A stretch of DNA of 64,000 nt, taken from the NCBI GenBank assembly GCA_030734395.1, contig JAUZTG010000016.1, positions 1,984,001-2,048,000 on the forward strand. The letters are read 5' to 3'. The notes beneath the pieces are model-generated. The model was not told the origin of the DNA and made no database searches. It saw only the letters and a program-made list of their open reading frames with translations. Positions 20,701 through 30,219 of the stretch are shown piece after piece (the stretch's first letter is position 1; every line of letters begins with the position of its first letter). The stretch is from Sarocladium kiliense (lineage: Eukaryota; Ascomycota; Sordariomycetes; Hypocreales; Sarocladiaceae). The translations under genes and the position numbers were made by a program.

Positions 20701-23700
20701 AGATGACTGACTGGCGTTTGTAGTCAATGAAGATGTTAGCGTATCGATCGGGGGTTCATCCGGAACATTAGTTGTGGTCCCTGATCCTGTACTGATGTTT
20801 TCATCTTGTGTGCGAGTTTCTGCAGTTTCTGTAGTCTTCAAATGTTGATCTGATGTCGTAGAACCAGCGTCAGTTGGTAAGCCGCTAGTCAAAGACTCTT
20901 CCAAGGAGACTATGTCTGTTGTGGAGGCATCAGAAACGAAGAGATCAGTCGATGCAGCGTCGGTTGTTACAAGGTTGCTGCTAGGCGAACTTGACATAGA
21001 TGGTTCCTCAGGAGAACCAGATGCCGAGGGCTGGACAGTGGAAGATGAGCTGGTGTCCAAAGTTTCTGACCCTTCGGTCTGTATGGACAGGCTGCCTTGA
21101 GGCAAAGATTCGGCCGTTGAGTTTGCAATATCAGTCGTAGGTATTTCGGTGTCAATGATACCTGGAGTGGGCGTGACATTGCTTGAGATGTCATCCCCAA
21201 CTCCAACCGACGTGGACACTGCGGCATCAACTGAGGCAGATAGGGTCAGGATATCGACGGATCGGGTTTCCTCATCAGTAGGCAGGCCGGATGGTACTTC
21301 AGACGCCTGGTCTGGCATTGAAGGTGTCCCCTCACTTCGAACACTGCCAATTGGTTCACTTGTCGTAAGCAAGTTCTCGCTCTCTTCCGTGACGGGCGGT
21401 GGCGTATCAGCATACGTCGGCGTAGCATTTGTCTCCGTGACCTCTTCGCCTGTTACCGTAGTAAAGTCTTCGGATTCGGATACCTCACCCGTAAGTGTGG
21501 AGTTTTGGGGTAGGCCGTCTCCAACGGACGTAGTTGTGTCGACCGAGATTGAGCTCACTGTTGTTGCCTGCTCCTCAACTGCTTCAGCGCTGGTGGCTCC
21601 GAATTCCTCTTCATCTGAGATTGTTGAAGAGGCAGGAGGCTCAACCGCCCCAGACTCAGAAGCAGTGGAAATAGTAACCTCGGGATCATCGGCTGAAGTA
21701 GGCGTGCCAAGAGGCGACGAAGTGTCTGTCGTCTCAGACGCTTCCTGCTCGGGGATGGTGGCCTGATCAGAGGTACTTGGGGTCGCAGCACTGTCAAATA
21801 TGGGACGAGTTGAGAGTTCCATACTGTCCGTATCATTGATTTCGCTATCGGTGACAGGTGCGCTTCCCGTAGACTCTGCAACGGTAGGAGTATATGAAGA
21901 GAGATCTGGGATACCTGATGATCCTACGGAAGAATCTATGCATGATTGTGCCTCTTCGGGGTCAGATGAGGGGAAAACAGCGTCTTGAGACGTCTCGCCA
22001 GAAGCAGTCTCCTCGGTAGACTTTGAGACTTGTGGCGTCGGCTCCGGAACGTCATCGCTTGTGCTTGGCAAAGGAGTTCCAGACAGCTCTTCGAGTTCCT
22101 CTTCGAAGGTAGGGCTGAGTCCTGGAGTAGAGTATGGCTCGCCCCCAGAGCTTGGAGGCTGCTGAGGAAGTGAGACCTCGTCACTTGTCATTGTGCTTTG
22201 ATCAGTGTCCAGAGTGAGCCCAGGCGCCACAGAGGTTGGACTGGTGAAAGTTGCACTCCCTTCAAGGTAGTTGCTATCGCTTTCTGCAGTCCTTGAAGAG
22301 CTAGGTCTTATCCCTTCAAGGTCAACCTCCAATTTGGTACTGCTGGTGCTTTCAACAGATGTAAAATCTGCTTCAGAAGGCGTCTCCGTTGGCTGTGTGC
22401 GTGGTGAACTCTCTTGGGTAACATCAGGATTTCCCTCGGAGGGATTCCCAACGTCGTCAGTGGTGACACCCTCGGGCTCAACTGTTGGTGACAAGAGCTC
22501 CGAGGATGCGAGGTCTGAAATCTCTGATAGCTCGGGGCTTGTGATCACCGAAGCTTCTGCCACACTTGTTGGCTGCTCTGAGTCAGCATCCCTTGTCGGG
22601 CTATTAGAACCCGAGACCGTCGCCTCTTGTCCTGATGCATCGGATTCGGGAGCATCTAAGGACTCAGAAGTGTGTGGGACAACACTTGTCCAAGATTCGA
22701 TGGCTTCAGAAGACAGGGTTTGGGTGGTATATGATTCTGAAGCAAATGGTGACTCGGATGGGCTCTGAGAAGGGAGGACTATAGCCGTCGATGGTGCGGC
22801 CTCCGTCTCAACATCCTCTATGCTTAACTCATCAAGCATGACACTGGATTGTGTGGATTGGAGTGATGAGGTACTTATGCCTTGACCTTGGTCGCTAGTG
22901 GCATGGGGTTGATGATCCAGGTCGGATGGTGTCTCTCCGTGGATGATATCCATGCTGGTCTGGGATGGCAAAGCCTCACCTGTTCCCTCATTACTTGATA
23001 TCAGCTCGCTGCTATCCTGAGATGATATAGAGTCGTCGCTTGAGCTTGGCGGATCTTGCAGTGTAGCTGCAGGGAGCAAAGCTGTACCTTGAGATTCTTG
23101 GCCACTCGGTGTGGGCGACGGCTGTTCACTCGACGACGCCGGGAAAATCTCAGCTTCGCCGCGCTGGGTGGAGCTGCTGCCAGTGATGGAAGGCAAATCA
23201 CCAGATGAAGGCTGCGTATTGGGACTCAAAGAAGAACCATCTGTGGCACTAATGGAAAGGTCATTGCGTCGAGATGTCGATGTTGGCGGTTGGTTGGCTT
23301 CTTCACCCGATGATGAGGGGCCAGAAGCATCTGAAGCCTCAACAGCCGTTGTGTGTTCTGGGATGGTTTGCGAGCCTGGAATGGATACTCCTGCGTCTGT
23401 CACGGTCGCTTCTGGAGTAATCCCATTTCCCAAAACTCTTTCGGATCCACTACTAGTGGGAGAGGATGTGTGATCCTGACCATTCTTGGTCTTGGACATT
23501 GTGAATGATGTTCTGAGCTGGGTCGTCTCATCTGACGCCCCAGGGCCTCCAGCTGGTAAGAAAGTTGCCTGCGCCCTTGTAGAACGTTGAGAAACAGGGT
23601 CAGCGCTCGTGGTCCCAGCATTAGTGCTCGTTGATACAGCGGTGCCGAGGGATAACGACGTAGCTGCAGGACCACTGGCAGGTTGACCCAAAATGTAGGT

Positions 23701-24420
23701 GCCATCCCCCTGATCCTGGGTAACAGGGGGTCTTGCAGGTCCGGTATTCCCAGGTAAAACTTCTCCTCCGCTGCCCTGTCCATCAGGGTCACTATTCTTC
23801 CTTGATGTTGATGTTATTGAACCAGGTGATGCCGGCCTCGCTGCGGTACCTTGGCTTCCATCCAGATCAGCCGAACTGTCTGGAAGTAGAGTCAATGGAG
23901 TTTCCCCAACAAAGCCATCTCCAAGTACGCGTCCGCTACTCGGCGTCCAAACGACAACTGTTCCAGCGTTGCTGGGCACAAGTGGAGCGAAAGTGACTGT
24001 GCTTGTGGTTGAGCCATCATATGCCCCTGTGATGGTGAAGTACGACACCCCGACGCCATCACTGTGATTCAGCGAAGTACTAAAATATCATCAGTGAAAT
24101 TGTCTCAATGGGAAACCTTCTCGAAGTAAGGATGGGTTTTCAGACCTTGAGTGAACCTCTGACGACGTTTCAAATCGTCCGATCTCAGTGACTAACAGAA
24201 TTGGAGCTTCGCTGACACTGATGGTATGAACGTCATCGAAGACAAGAACAGTATTTGTCGTTATATATACACTCAAGTACGTCGGCCTATACACGATCAC
24301 CTCGAGCGGCTGAATCGAGACAGACGTAACTCCGGCTGGACATTGGTCTGGTAGAGCTGCTCGCCCGGTCGCGAGAGCGTGGCAAGATCGAACCCCGAGA
24401 ATGAGGCTCAAGACGAACAT
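17719..24420 (-). CDS. giant secreted Ser/Thr-rich surface protein with duplicated Cys-rich C-terminus
   Basis: Predicted cell-wall or adhesin-like mucin, about 2,211 aa, function unknown. Two exons: 24420-24146 and 24079-17719, with a 66-bp intron. Skipping the first exon would lose the signal peptide (MFVLSLILGVRSCHALA). Residues 20-140 are a beta-rich N-terminal region containing YFTITGAYDGSTTSTVTFAP followed by GTVVVWTP, a Thr-rich style seen in fungal wall proteins. Residues about 150-2040 are nearly continuous Ser/Thr/Pro/Glu low complexity, a likely heavily O-glycosylated stalk. The last 169 residues hold 12 cysteines, ten of which fall in two similar units of about 60 residues plus linking positions. 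There is no hydrophobic GPI tail. No homologue is recognised by eye. Ser-rich coding produces long antisense frames that are artefacts. Confidence 0.85.
17779..18165 (-). repeat. protein-level duplicated four-cysteine module
   Basis: Within the giant surface protein, two consecutive units share cysteine spacing. Unit 1 starts ACASL and has C-x18-C-x15-C-x16-C. Unit 2 starts ACSSL and has C-x17-C-x14-C-x16-C. Shared positions include the Leu-rich segments after cysteines 2 and 3 and A-C-L after the fourth. The DNA identity is low, so this is an old duplication. I infer an internally repeated disulphide-bonded fold; I do not recognise the family. Confidence 0.7.
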
Positions 24421-25183
24421 CACCACGAGAATTTCGGCATCTCGATTAAGATGTATTTGCAAAGACCGTATAGGAGGTTTGCTGTGAATAGATAACAGTG
24501 TACGTTAGATTCTATGAACCCTCCGGCATACATTCTACCCCCTCAACTCACGAAGGACGAAAACCTCCGCCATGGAACCCATACTTCTTCGCGTTCTCCC
24601 TCGGACATGGCAGACCTCCGTTCCGTGATGTTCTTCACTGCAGCTGACGAGTCTCTAGTGCGCGTTTGGAATGTGTCGACTTGGCAGTCAGCCACGTAAT
24701 GTGTGCGAACGCACGGCTTCATGCGCGCGGTTAATGCCATTAGGCTTGTTATTTCCGCCTGCGTGATGTTCAGGAATCGTGGCGTCCGTCACATCTCTGG
24801 ACGCCGACGTAGAACGATTTAGATATCTCGGTTGTGGTGGCGCGAGCCGTGCCAAGCTGAACTTTGTGGCTTCGCTGGAATGTAGATCACAAGCGTTGAG
24901 TAACAGATTCGGCACTCGCCGGATTCATTGGCAAGCGGCACGGAAGGGTGTCTCCGTTCCAGACCCTGGTTCTACTAAGCCGCATTCAACAAGGTGGTCT
25001 CGATCGTGTAATCGCATTTGATGTGATCAAGCTGGGGGTCTGGGCTTGACGCCGCAGCAACGGGGAATCCGGGACCCAGGTTGTAGATAACTGACAGATA
25101 CCCCGGACTCAAGACACTCGTGATGAGTGGTGGAAAGATCTTAGTCATGGAGATTGAATTGCCCTTGCGGCTTACACGTCTCG
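24421..25183. other. divergent intergenic region between two secreted-protein genes
   Basis: About 0.76 kb separating the start of the giant surface protein (minus) from the small Ser/Thr-rich secreted protein (plus). Presumably two promoters. No gene is supported. Confidence 0.45.
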
Positions 25184-25615
25184 ATGCATCCAGGTCTCAG
25201 ACTCATCACCCTCACCCTGGCGTTGGCAATTCTCTGTCTCGCCCAACAGCCAGGGCGCTGCACAAAGTCAATACTGTGCGAAACGATCACTGCTAGTCTG
25301 AGAGCTCCAGCAGTTGTCATGACTATCCTGCCAGGCGCAGCAACTGAGCATAGCTTGGACCAGCCCTCGACAGTCACTGAAAACCGAACACCAGTGGCAA
25401 CGCCAACGTCAGCGACCACTTTCCTAAGTGCTTCTAGGAACTGGAATTCTTCAACTACGTCTGACTCAGGAGCGCCAGAGTTGCCTACATCTACTCCTGT
25501 GCATGAAATACAAACGCCTGACTCGCCGATTTTCGAAGCGCGCGGGGCATCACTGCGACTTCGCTGGACATCGTCGATACCAATGATGATCATGGGGCTA
25601 TTCATCTGGATGTAA
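25184..25615 (+). CDS. small secreted Ser/Thr-rich protein, possibly GPI-anchored
   Basis: Hypothetical 143-aa protein in a single exon. The ATG at 25184 is preferred over the one 30 bases upstream because it begins directly with a signal peptide: MHPGLRLITLTLALAILCLA, cleaved near AQQ or GRC. The mature part has two early cysteines (C26, C32), then a Thr/Ser/Pro-rich middle (residues about 60-115), and ends with a short hydrophobic stretch (IPMMIMGLFIWM) that could serve as a GPI-attachment signal, although the preceding arginines are untypical. It stands next to the giant Ser/Thr-rich surface protein and resembles its stalk in composition. An antisense frame overlaps and lacks a signal peptide. 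Coding status rests on the signal peptide and composition, so moderate confidence only. Confidence 0.5.
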   Translation: MHPGLRLITLTLALAILCLAQQPGRCTKSILCETITASLRAPAVVMTILPGAATEHSLDQPSTVTENRTPVATPTSATTFLSASRNWNSSTTSDSGAPELPTSTPVHEIQTPDSPIFEARGASLRLRWTSSIPMMIMGLFIWM

Positions 25616-25793
25616 ATGTATCCAAGCACTTTCGCTTCTGCGACCATATACCCTAAAGCGAATTTGAACTTGGACTTCGGTTCCTCAGACGCAGCCAAAC
25701 GTATCACCAAAGTTGAAGCCTTTGAGAGAACATTGTCCAGCAATTGTAATCAGAATGTCCTTCTTTGACTTCTTGCTCACAAGAGGCATCGGC

Positions 25794-26060
25794 TTAGCAT
25801 GGCTTGCAGCTGCATTGACAGCTACCGTACCAAGACTGTCCTGCAGCCAGTTTACACTATGATGGATCCGTAGTCAGCATTTCAATACTTCTCAACAACA
25901 TGAACTGACGGAAGTATTATCATACCCAAGAAGCACCGCAGCACAGATAACTTGTACCCGGGTTGCATAGTTCACTGCAAGGCCGTGTGTTTGGTGTGCA
26001 AGTGATGGCATTAGCCTCAAGCGCCAAAGCTAAGATGCCGGTGATAAGAGCGACCTTCAT
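25794..26060 (-). CDS. small secreted cysteine-rich protein (ten Cys), effector-like candidate
   Basis: Predicted 65-aa secreted protein in two exons: 26060-25926 and 25856-25794. The 69-bp intron starts GTATGA, has a CTGAC branch site and ends ATAG. Without splicing the frame stops right after residue 46, so simple frame scanning misses it. Residues 1-18 form a clean signal peptide (MKVALITGILALALEANA). The mature 47 residues contain ten cysteines at positions 21, 28, 32, 40, 41, 46, 58, 60, 62 and 65, including a CC pair and a closing CxCxCxxC cluster. An even cysteine count and a Gly/Ser/Trp-containing body suggest a compact disulphide-stabilised fold such as small fungal effectors or antimicrobial-like peptides. 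No family is recognised. The function is inferred from architecture alone. Confidence 0.7.
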
Positions 26061-27447
26061 AATGAATCAATGTGGTAAGTATTCAGAAGCTGCGTTTAAT
26101 ATGTGGTTGAGATTATGAAGGTGTCGTGTATTGACATGACAGGCGGACTTGTAGATATATGTGCGAATCGGAACAGTAGACTCCTCGACCCGGTAAATAA
26201 GGGCTTTGTGTTGGCAAGTGGCTTCCTCAACAATGTCAAGATTTCCGTACGTTTACGGAAGTTTGATTCCAACACAATCATGACCTTGATCTAGGCCTGA
26301 ATAGACGAAATAGTCACACCGCGAATAGTACGAAGTGCATCTGAATTGATTGCTTACGCACCATCAACTACAGACAACGTTCAGCTGAACCAATATATCG
26401 AAGGACCATAGGTATTCTGAGATTAGGCTGATACTGCGGGACAATGCGGCAACCGGATCGCTGGGTTCATGATGTGTCAAGCAAGCCACATACATCCAAA
26501 TGCGGGTTGACGGTGCAACATGATCACCGAGCTGACATTCGAGGCTTTGCCACGGTTACTTGACCTCCATCTTTGGAAGTGATGGACTGATTGAGTTTGC
26601 ATGATCGAGTTTCACTAACAAATGAGATAGGCTTTAAATCCTGTTCATGTGTGACATTGGTTACTTGCCATGCTCTTGACTTGAAAGTCGGAGGGACGGC
26701 TCATCGATGCCTAACAGTCAGCTCACCTCGTAGTAGCATCAAAGGGTGCATGACGTTAATCAGGCTATATAGTTGCTTGATGATTCTGTTCACGCAACAC
26801 CATGATATTTCCTGCAAGTACCCGACTACACGCTCTTAGACCGACAAAAGCAGTTCTTCTCTCACTACATAGCGCGACAGCGTGTTCAAGAGCGATGAAG
26901 AGTTCTTGACCAAGTAAGCAGAGACCAAGCGTAGGTTGTAGCTCGATGAATGGGTAGGCGGTCGTTGAACTGATTGATATGCCCGGCTGATCTTATAAAA
27001 GCGACAATTTGGGCAAAAAGCTCCTAATCATCCTGAACACGTATGGATGTTGCCTGTAGGTCAGGTTTCAATGTTGATTATGTTCCGCGACTCTTTAGGC
27101 GACACATTATGAGACTCTTGAAGTAGGTTTGACATGCCACCACCACTTCCACCAATGCTCGCTGGCATAAGCGACATGCAGAACGACGAATACGCTACAT
27201 CTTATACCTTTTTGAACACATGGATATAGATGGAGTAATTGAGGTATGATCCGGTGGGATCACCAAAAAGTACCAGTCTATACTTTACGCACCCCACAGC
27301 CCACTTCCCCGCTTCCGACCTCAGCAGGGACGACAACCGAGGGATGCATACCTTAGTCTTACTCGCTAATGGCTCGAGCAGATGAGGCACCGCATCACAT
27401 AGCTGTCAGGCAGGAAGTTCGAAGGGCGATTGTTTTAGCAGGGCAAC
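26061..27447. other. intergenic, no gene recognised
   Basis: About 1.4 kb between the divergent starts of the ten-cysteine protein and the succinyl-CoA ligase beta gene. Only short unsupported frames were seen. An ATATATC element at 26154-26161 lies about 95 bp upstream of the ten-cysteine start on its strand. Confidence 0.45.
26154..26161 (-). promoter_or_regulatory. possible TATA element of the ten-cysteine gene
   Basis: The minus strand reads ATATATC here, about 95 bp upstream of the ATG at 26060, a reasonable distance for a fungal TATA box with a 40-60 nt leader. Short AT motifs occur by chance, so this is tentative. Confidence 0.3.
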
Positions 27448-28975
27448 ATGCTACGTCAGGGCGTGTGTCGTCGGCCTTCGCAGGCACTGTACACCTATCC
27501 AGCAGTTGCCAAGGTACGACTTCATTCTTTGCGGGCAAGGGAATGTTGTTCTTACTAACTTGGCAGGCCAATTCGAAGCAGCAAATTCGCTATCTAAGTC
27601 TGCATGAATACCAGGCGTACGACCTGCTTCATCAGGTAGGTATGTGCAAATATGATGCTAGCTGGGGGCTGACCGCCTCCCAGTACAATGTCCCTCTGCC
27701 TCAAGGAAAGCTTGCACAAACAGGCCCAGAAGTGGAGAGATGCATAAAGTCACTCAGTAAGTATGTGCTGACACGTGAAGTCCTTCGGCTCTAATTCCTC
27801 TCAGACGGCCCAGCTGTCCTCAAGTCGCAGGTGCTCAAGGGCGATCGGGGACGCGGAACTTTCGATAGTGGCCTGAAAGGAGGCGTCCACCGCGTCTTGA
27901 ATGCGACTGAGGGAGCGAAGCTCTCTTCTCAAATGCTGGGACATTACTTGCGTACTGCACAGACGGCCAAAGGGGGTCCTCTTGTGAAGCGGGTCTATGT
28001 TGTCGAGGAGATGACACCGAAAGAAGAATGGTATCTTGCCATCACAGTCGACCGAGAGAGATACTGTCCAGTGCTCGTCCTCTCTAAGGGAGCTGGAGGT
28101 AGCATTGAGTCTATCGCTCGCGAATCACCAGGGGAAGTGTTTACGTTTCCTCTTCACTACGATTCTGGCTTCACTGAGGATATCCTCAACTCCATCCAGC
28201 AGCGCTTGTCTATCTCAACAACGGCTCTTGCCAGCTTACAAGGCATTTTGAAACCTCTCTGGGCGATCTTTACGGGGAAGGACGCCACTCTTCTTGAGTT
28301 GAACCCTCTCGCTTTACTCCCATCAGATACCTTCACACCACTGAACGCAAAGTTCACATTCGACGATGCTGCAGCTCGACGTCAGCCAGAGCTTTTTGGC
28401 ATGCGTGATGCTGAGCAAGAGATTGCTGAAGAAGTTGAGGCTGAGAAGTTTGGTCTTGTCTATATACGTATGGATGGGAATATTGGCAACGTCGTGAACG
28501 GCGCAGGTCTGGCGATGGCGACGAACGATGCGATCGGTCTCCATGGCGGTACCAGTGCCAATTTCCTGGATGCTGGAGGTCAGGCGACGAAGGAGACCAT
28601 GATTCAGGCCTTCAGGATCATCTTGGCAGATGAGAGGGTCAAAACAATTTTGGTGAACATCTATGGAGGTATGTTAAATGCTTCTCACTACCCGAACCTC
28701 AATTGATCAAGAACAGGAATCACCAAATGCGACATGATTGCCAAGTCCATCATCGGGGCTGCAAGTGAGCTCGGGCCCATAGCTATCCCAATCGTCGCCC
28801 GGTTGCAAGGCACAAATTCTGCTGAGGGCTTAAAGCTTGTAAGTTTCGGGATGGTTTCTTTGCTTCGAACGTTGCTGACGCGAACCAGCTTGAGGAGGCA
28901 AATCTGGGGATACACGTTGAAGCAGGGTTTGGAGAAGCAGCAAAAAAGGCGGTGGAACTGGCTGGAGCTTCATAG
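27448..28975 (+). CDS. succinyl-CoA ligase beta subunit, mitochondrial, divergent copy
   Basis: Beta (nucleotide-binding, ATP-grasp) subunit of the TCA-cycle enzyme converting succinyl-CoA to succinate with nucleotide formation. Six exons: 27448-27513, 27567-27635, 27684-27756, 27805-28668, 28717-28838 and 28889-28975; introns of 48-53 bp; 426 aa. The ATG at 27448 is chosen because only this frame joins through the first GTACGA donor; an earlier ATG at 27369 leads to a stop. Residues 1-22 (MLRQGVCRRPSQ...) form a mitochondrial presequence. The family start LSLHEYQAYDLL follows, then VNGAGLAMAT and GGITKCD. Departures from usually conserved motifs: KGDRGRGTF where GGRGKGTF is normal, GNIGNVVNGAG, and GGTSANFLDAGG with Ser for Pro. 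Codon use is not optimised. A paralogue is therefore likely. It converges on the alpha gene, with 32 bp between stops. Confidence 0.9.
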
Positions 28976-29007
28976 ATATAGGCCGCCACCTGGATTTTAC
29001 TTGGAGT

Positions 29008-30219
29008 CTATCTTCCCAGTAGCTCTTTCATCTTCACCCCCATTGTCCCAGGATGTGGCACGATTATTGCACCCGCCTCTTCCAATGCCTTCGCTTTGGC
29101 ATCTGCAGACACATCTCGCGGTGTGAGAACAGCGCCTGCATGACCCATAGTTCGTCCAGGCGGTGCAGTGCGGCCGGCAACCATGGCGACGATAGGTTTG
29201 GGTGTTGACGTTGATCTTCGGTACTCTGTGATTGCTTCGGCAGCTCTGAGTTCCGCCTCGCCTCCGATCTCCCCAATGACGATAATGCCTTCCGTCTCCG
29301 GGTCTTCAAAGAAGAGTTCCAGGCCATCTCTGAGCGTCGTGCCTGAGAGCAGTTTAGCTTTTGAAGACATATCGAATAGCTGGGTCATGTACCTGCTAGG
29401 AGATCTCCTCCCATGCCGACAACGATGCTCTGTCCAAGCCCTGCCTTTGTAGTCGCTCCGACAGCTTCGTAACTCAACGTACCAGACTTGGAGACGATAC
29501 CCACGCATCCCTTGCGATACTGCTTGTAAGGCATTATTCCCACACGACAGGCTTCCGGTGCGATGATGCCAGGACAATTTGGCCCGACAAGTCTTGTTCG
29601 ACTTTGTGTTCGAAGCACCTGTTGCACCCGAAGCATGTCGTGAACGGGGATGTGCTCTGCCACAGAGACTACAAGAGGGACCTCTGCTTCGATTGCTTCC
29701 AGAATGGCCTTCGCAGCAAATGCAGCTGGGACGAATACGGCACTGACATCTGGCTTGACTTCTGTCATTGCCTATGGGCGGTAAGAAAGAGGCGACCGAG
29801 GGCGAGGAGGATTGAACATACCTCTTGAACACTGTCAAAGACTGGCAGGTCGAGGTGCTCACGACCACCTTTACCAGGCGAGACACCACCGACTACATTG
29901 GTGCCATACTCAATCGTATCCCGAGCGTTTGTGGTGGCCTGGCATGGTCAGGATCGAGTGCTTGGGGCGGCCGTTACGATGCACACGGAAACGTACCGCT
30001 TTACCCGTAAAACCTGGTTTGAGTCAGTATTGCACATATCAACATGCACTGCAGTTGCTCACCCTGGTAGATGACCCGAGTGCCCTTTCCGATTCGTAGA
30101 TTGTGAATGGTGGCGTCATAGCTCGATTCCCGTCTTGGAGTGCATGAGAAGGCTCGGATTCGTGAAAGGGGTGCAGATCGACCTAATTGGCATATGCGCA
30201 CTACAGTTGGACTGCGCAT
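29008..30219 (-). CDS. succinyl-CoA ligase alpha subunit, mitochondrial, divergent copy
   Basis: CoA-binding, phosphohistidine subunit, partner of the beta gene next door. Five exons: 30219-30063, 30013-29997 (only 17 nt, coding GFTGKA with the flanking bases), 29938-29822, 29771-29393 and 29342-29008; introns of 49-58 bp; 334 aa, the normal length. The presequence is Arg/Ser-rich (MRSPTVVRICQLGRSAPLSRIRAFS). Conserved blocks: GTRVIYQGFTGK (CoA loop), GTNVVGGVSPGKGG, LVGPNCPGI, GIVSKSGTLSYE, VGMGGD, GEIGG and APPGRTMGHAGA, with the likely phosphorylated His at 291. The usual Gly/Lys-rich loop after GHAGA is replaced by VLTPRD, unlike canonical enzymes. Catalytic residues look intact, so an active enzyme is expected. 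The paralogue status is inferred from divergence and the unusual linkage with beta. Confidence 0.9.

Noticed and set aside
24514..25021. small plus-strand frames between two secreted-protein genes
   Set aside because: No domain, no splice partner and no signal peptide; likely chance frames in a promoter region.
25141..25743. 200-codon minus-strand open frame
   Set aside because: It overlaps the small Ser/Thr-rich secreted gene, begins at a non-ATG codon, and has no signal peptide or domain. The plus-strand reading is better supported.
27369..27794. start of the ligase beta gene at 27369
   Set aside because: That frame needs a non-canonical splice to reach the conserved LHEYQ block; the ATG at 27448 joins through a standard donor and gives a mitochondrial presequence.
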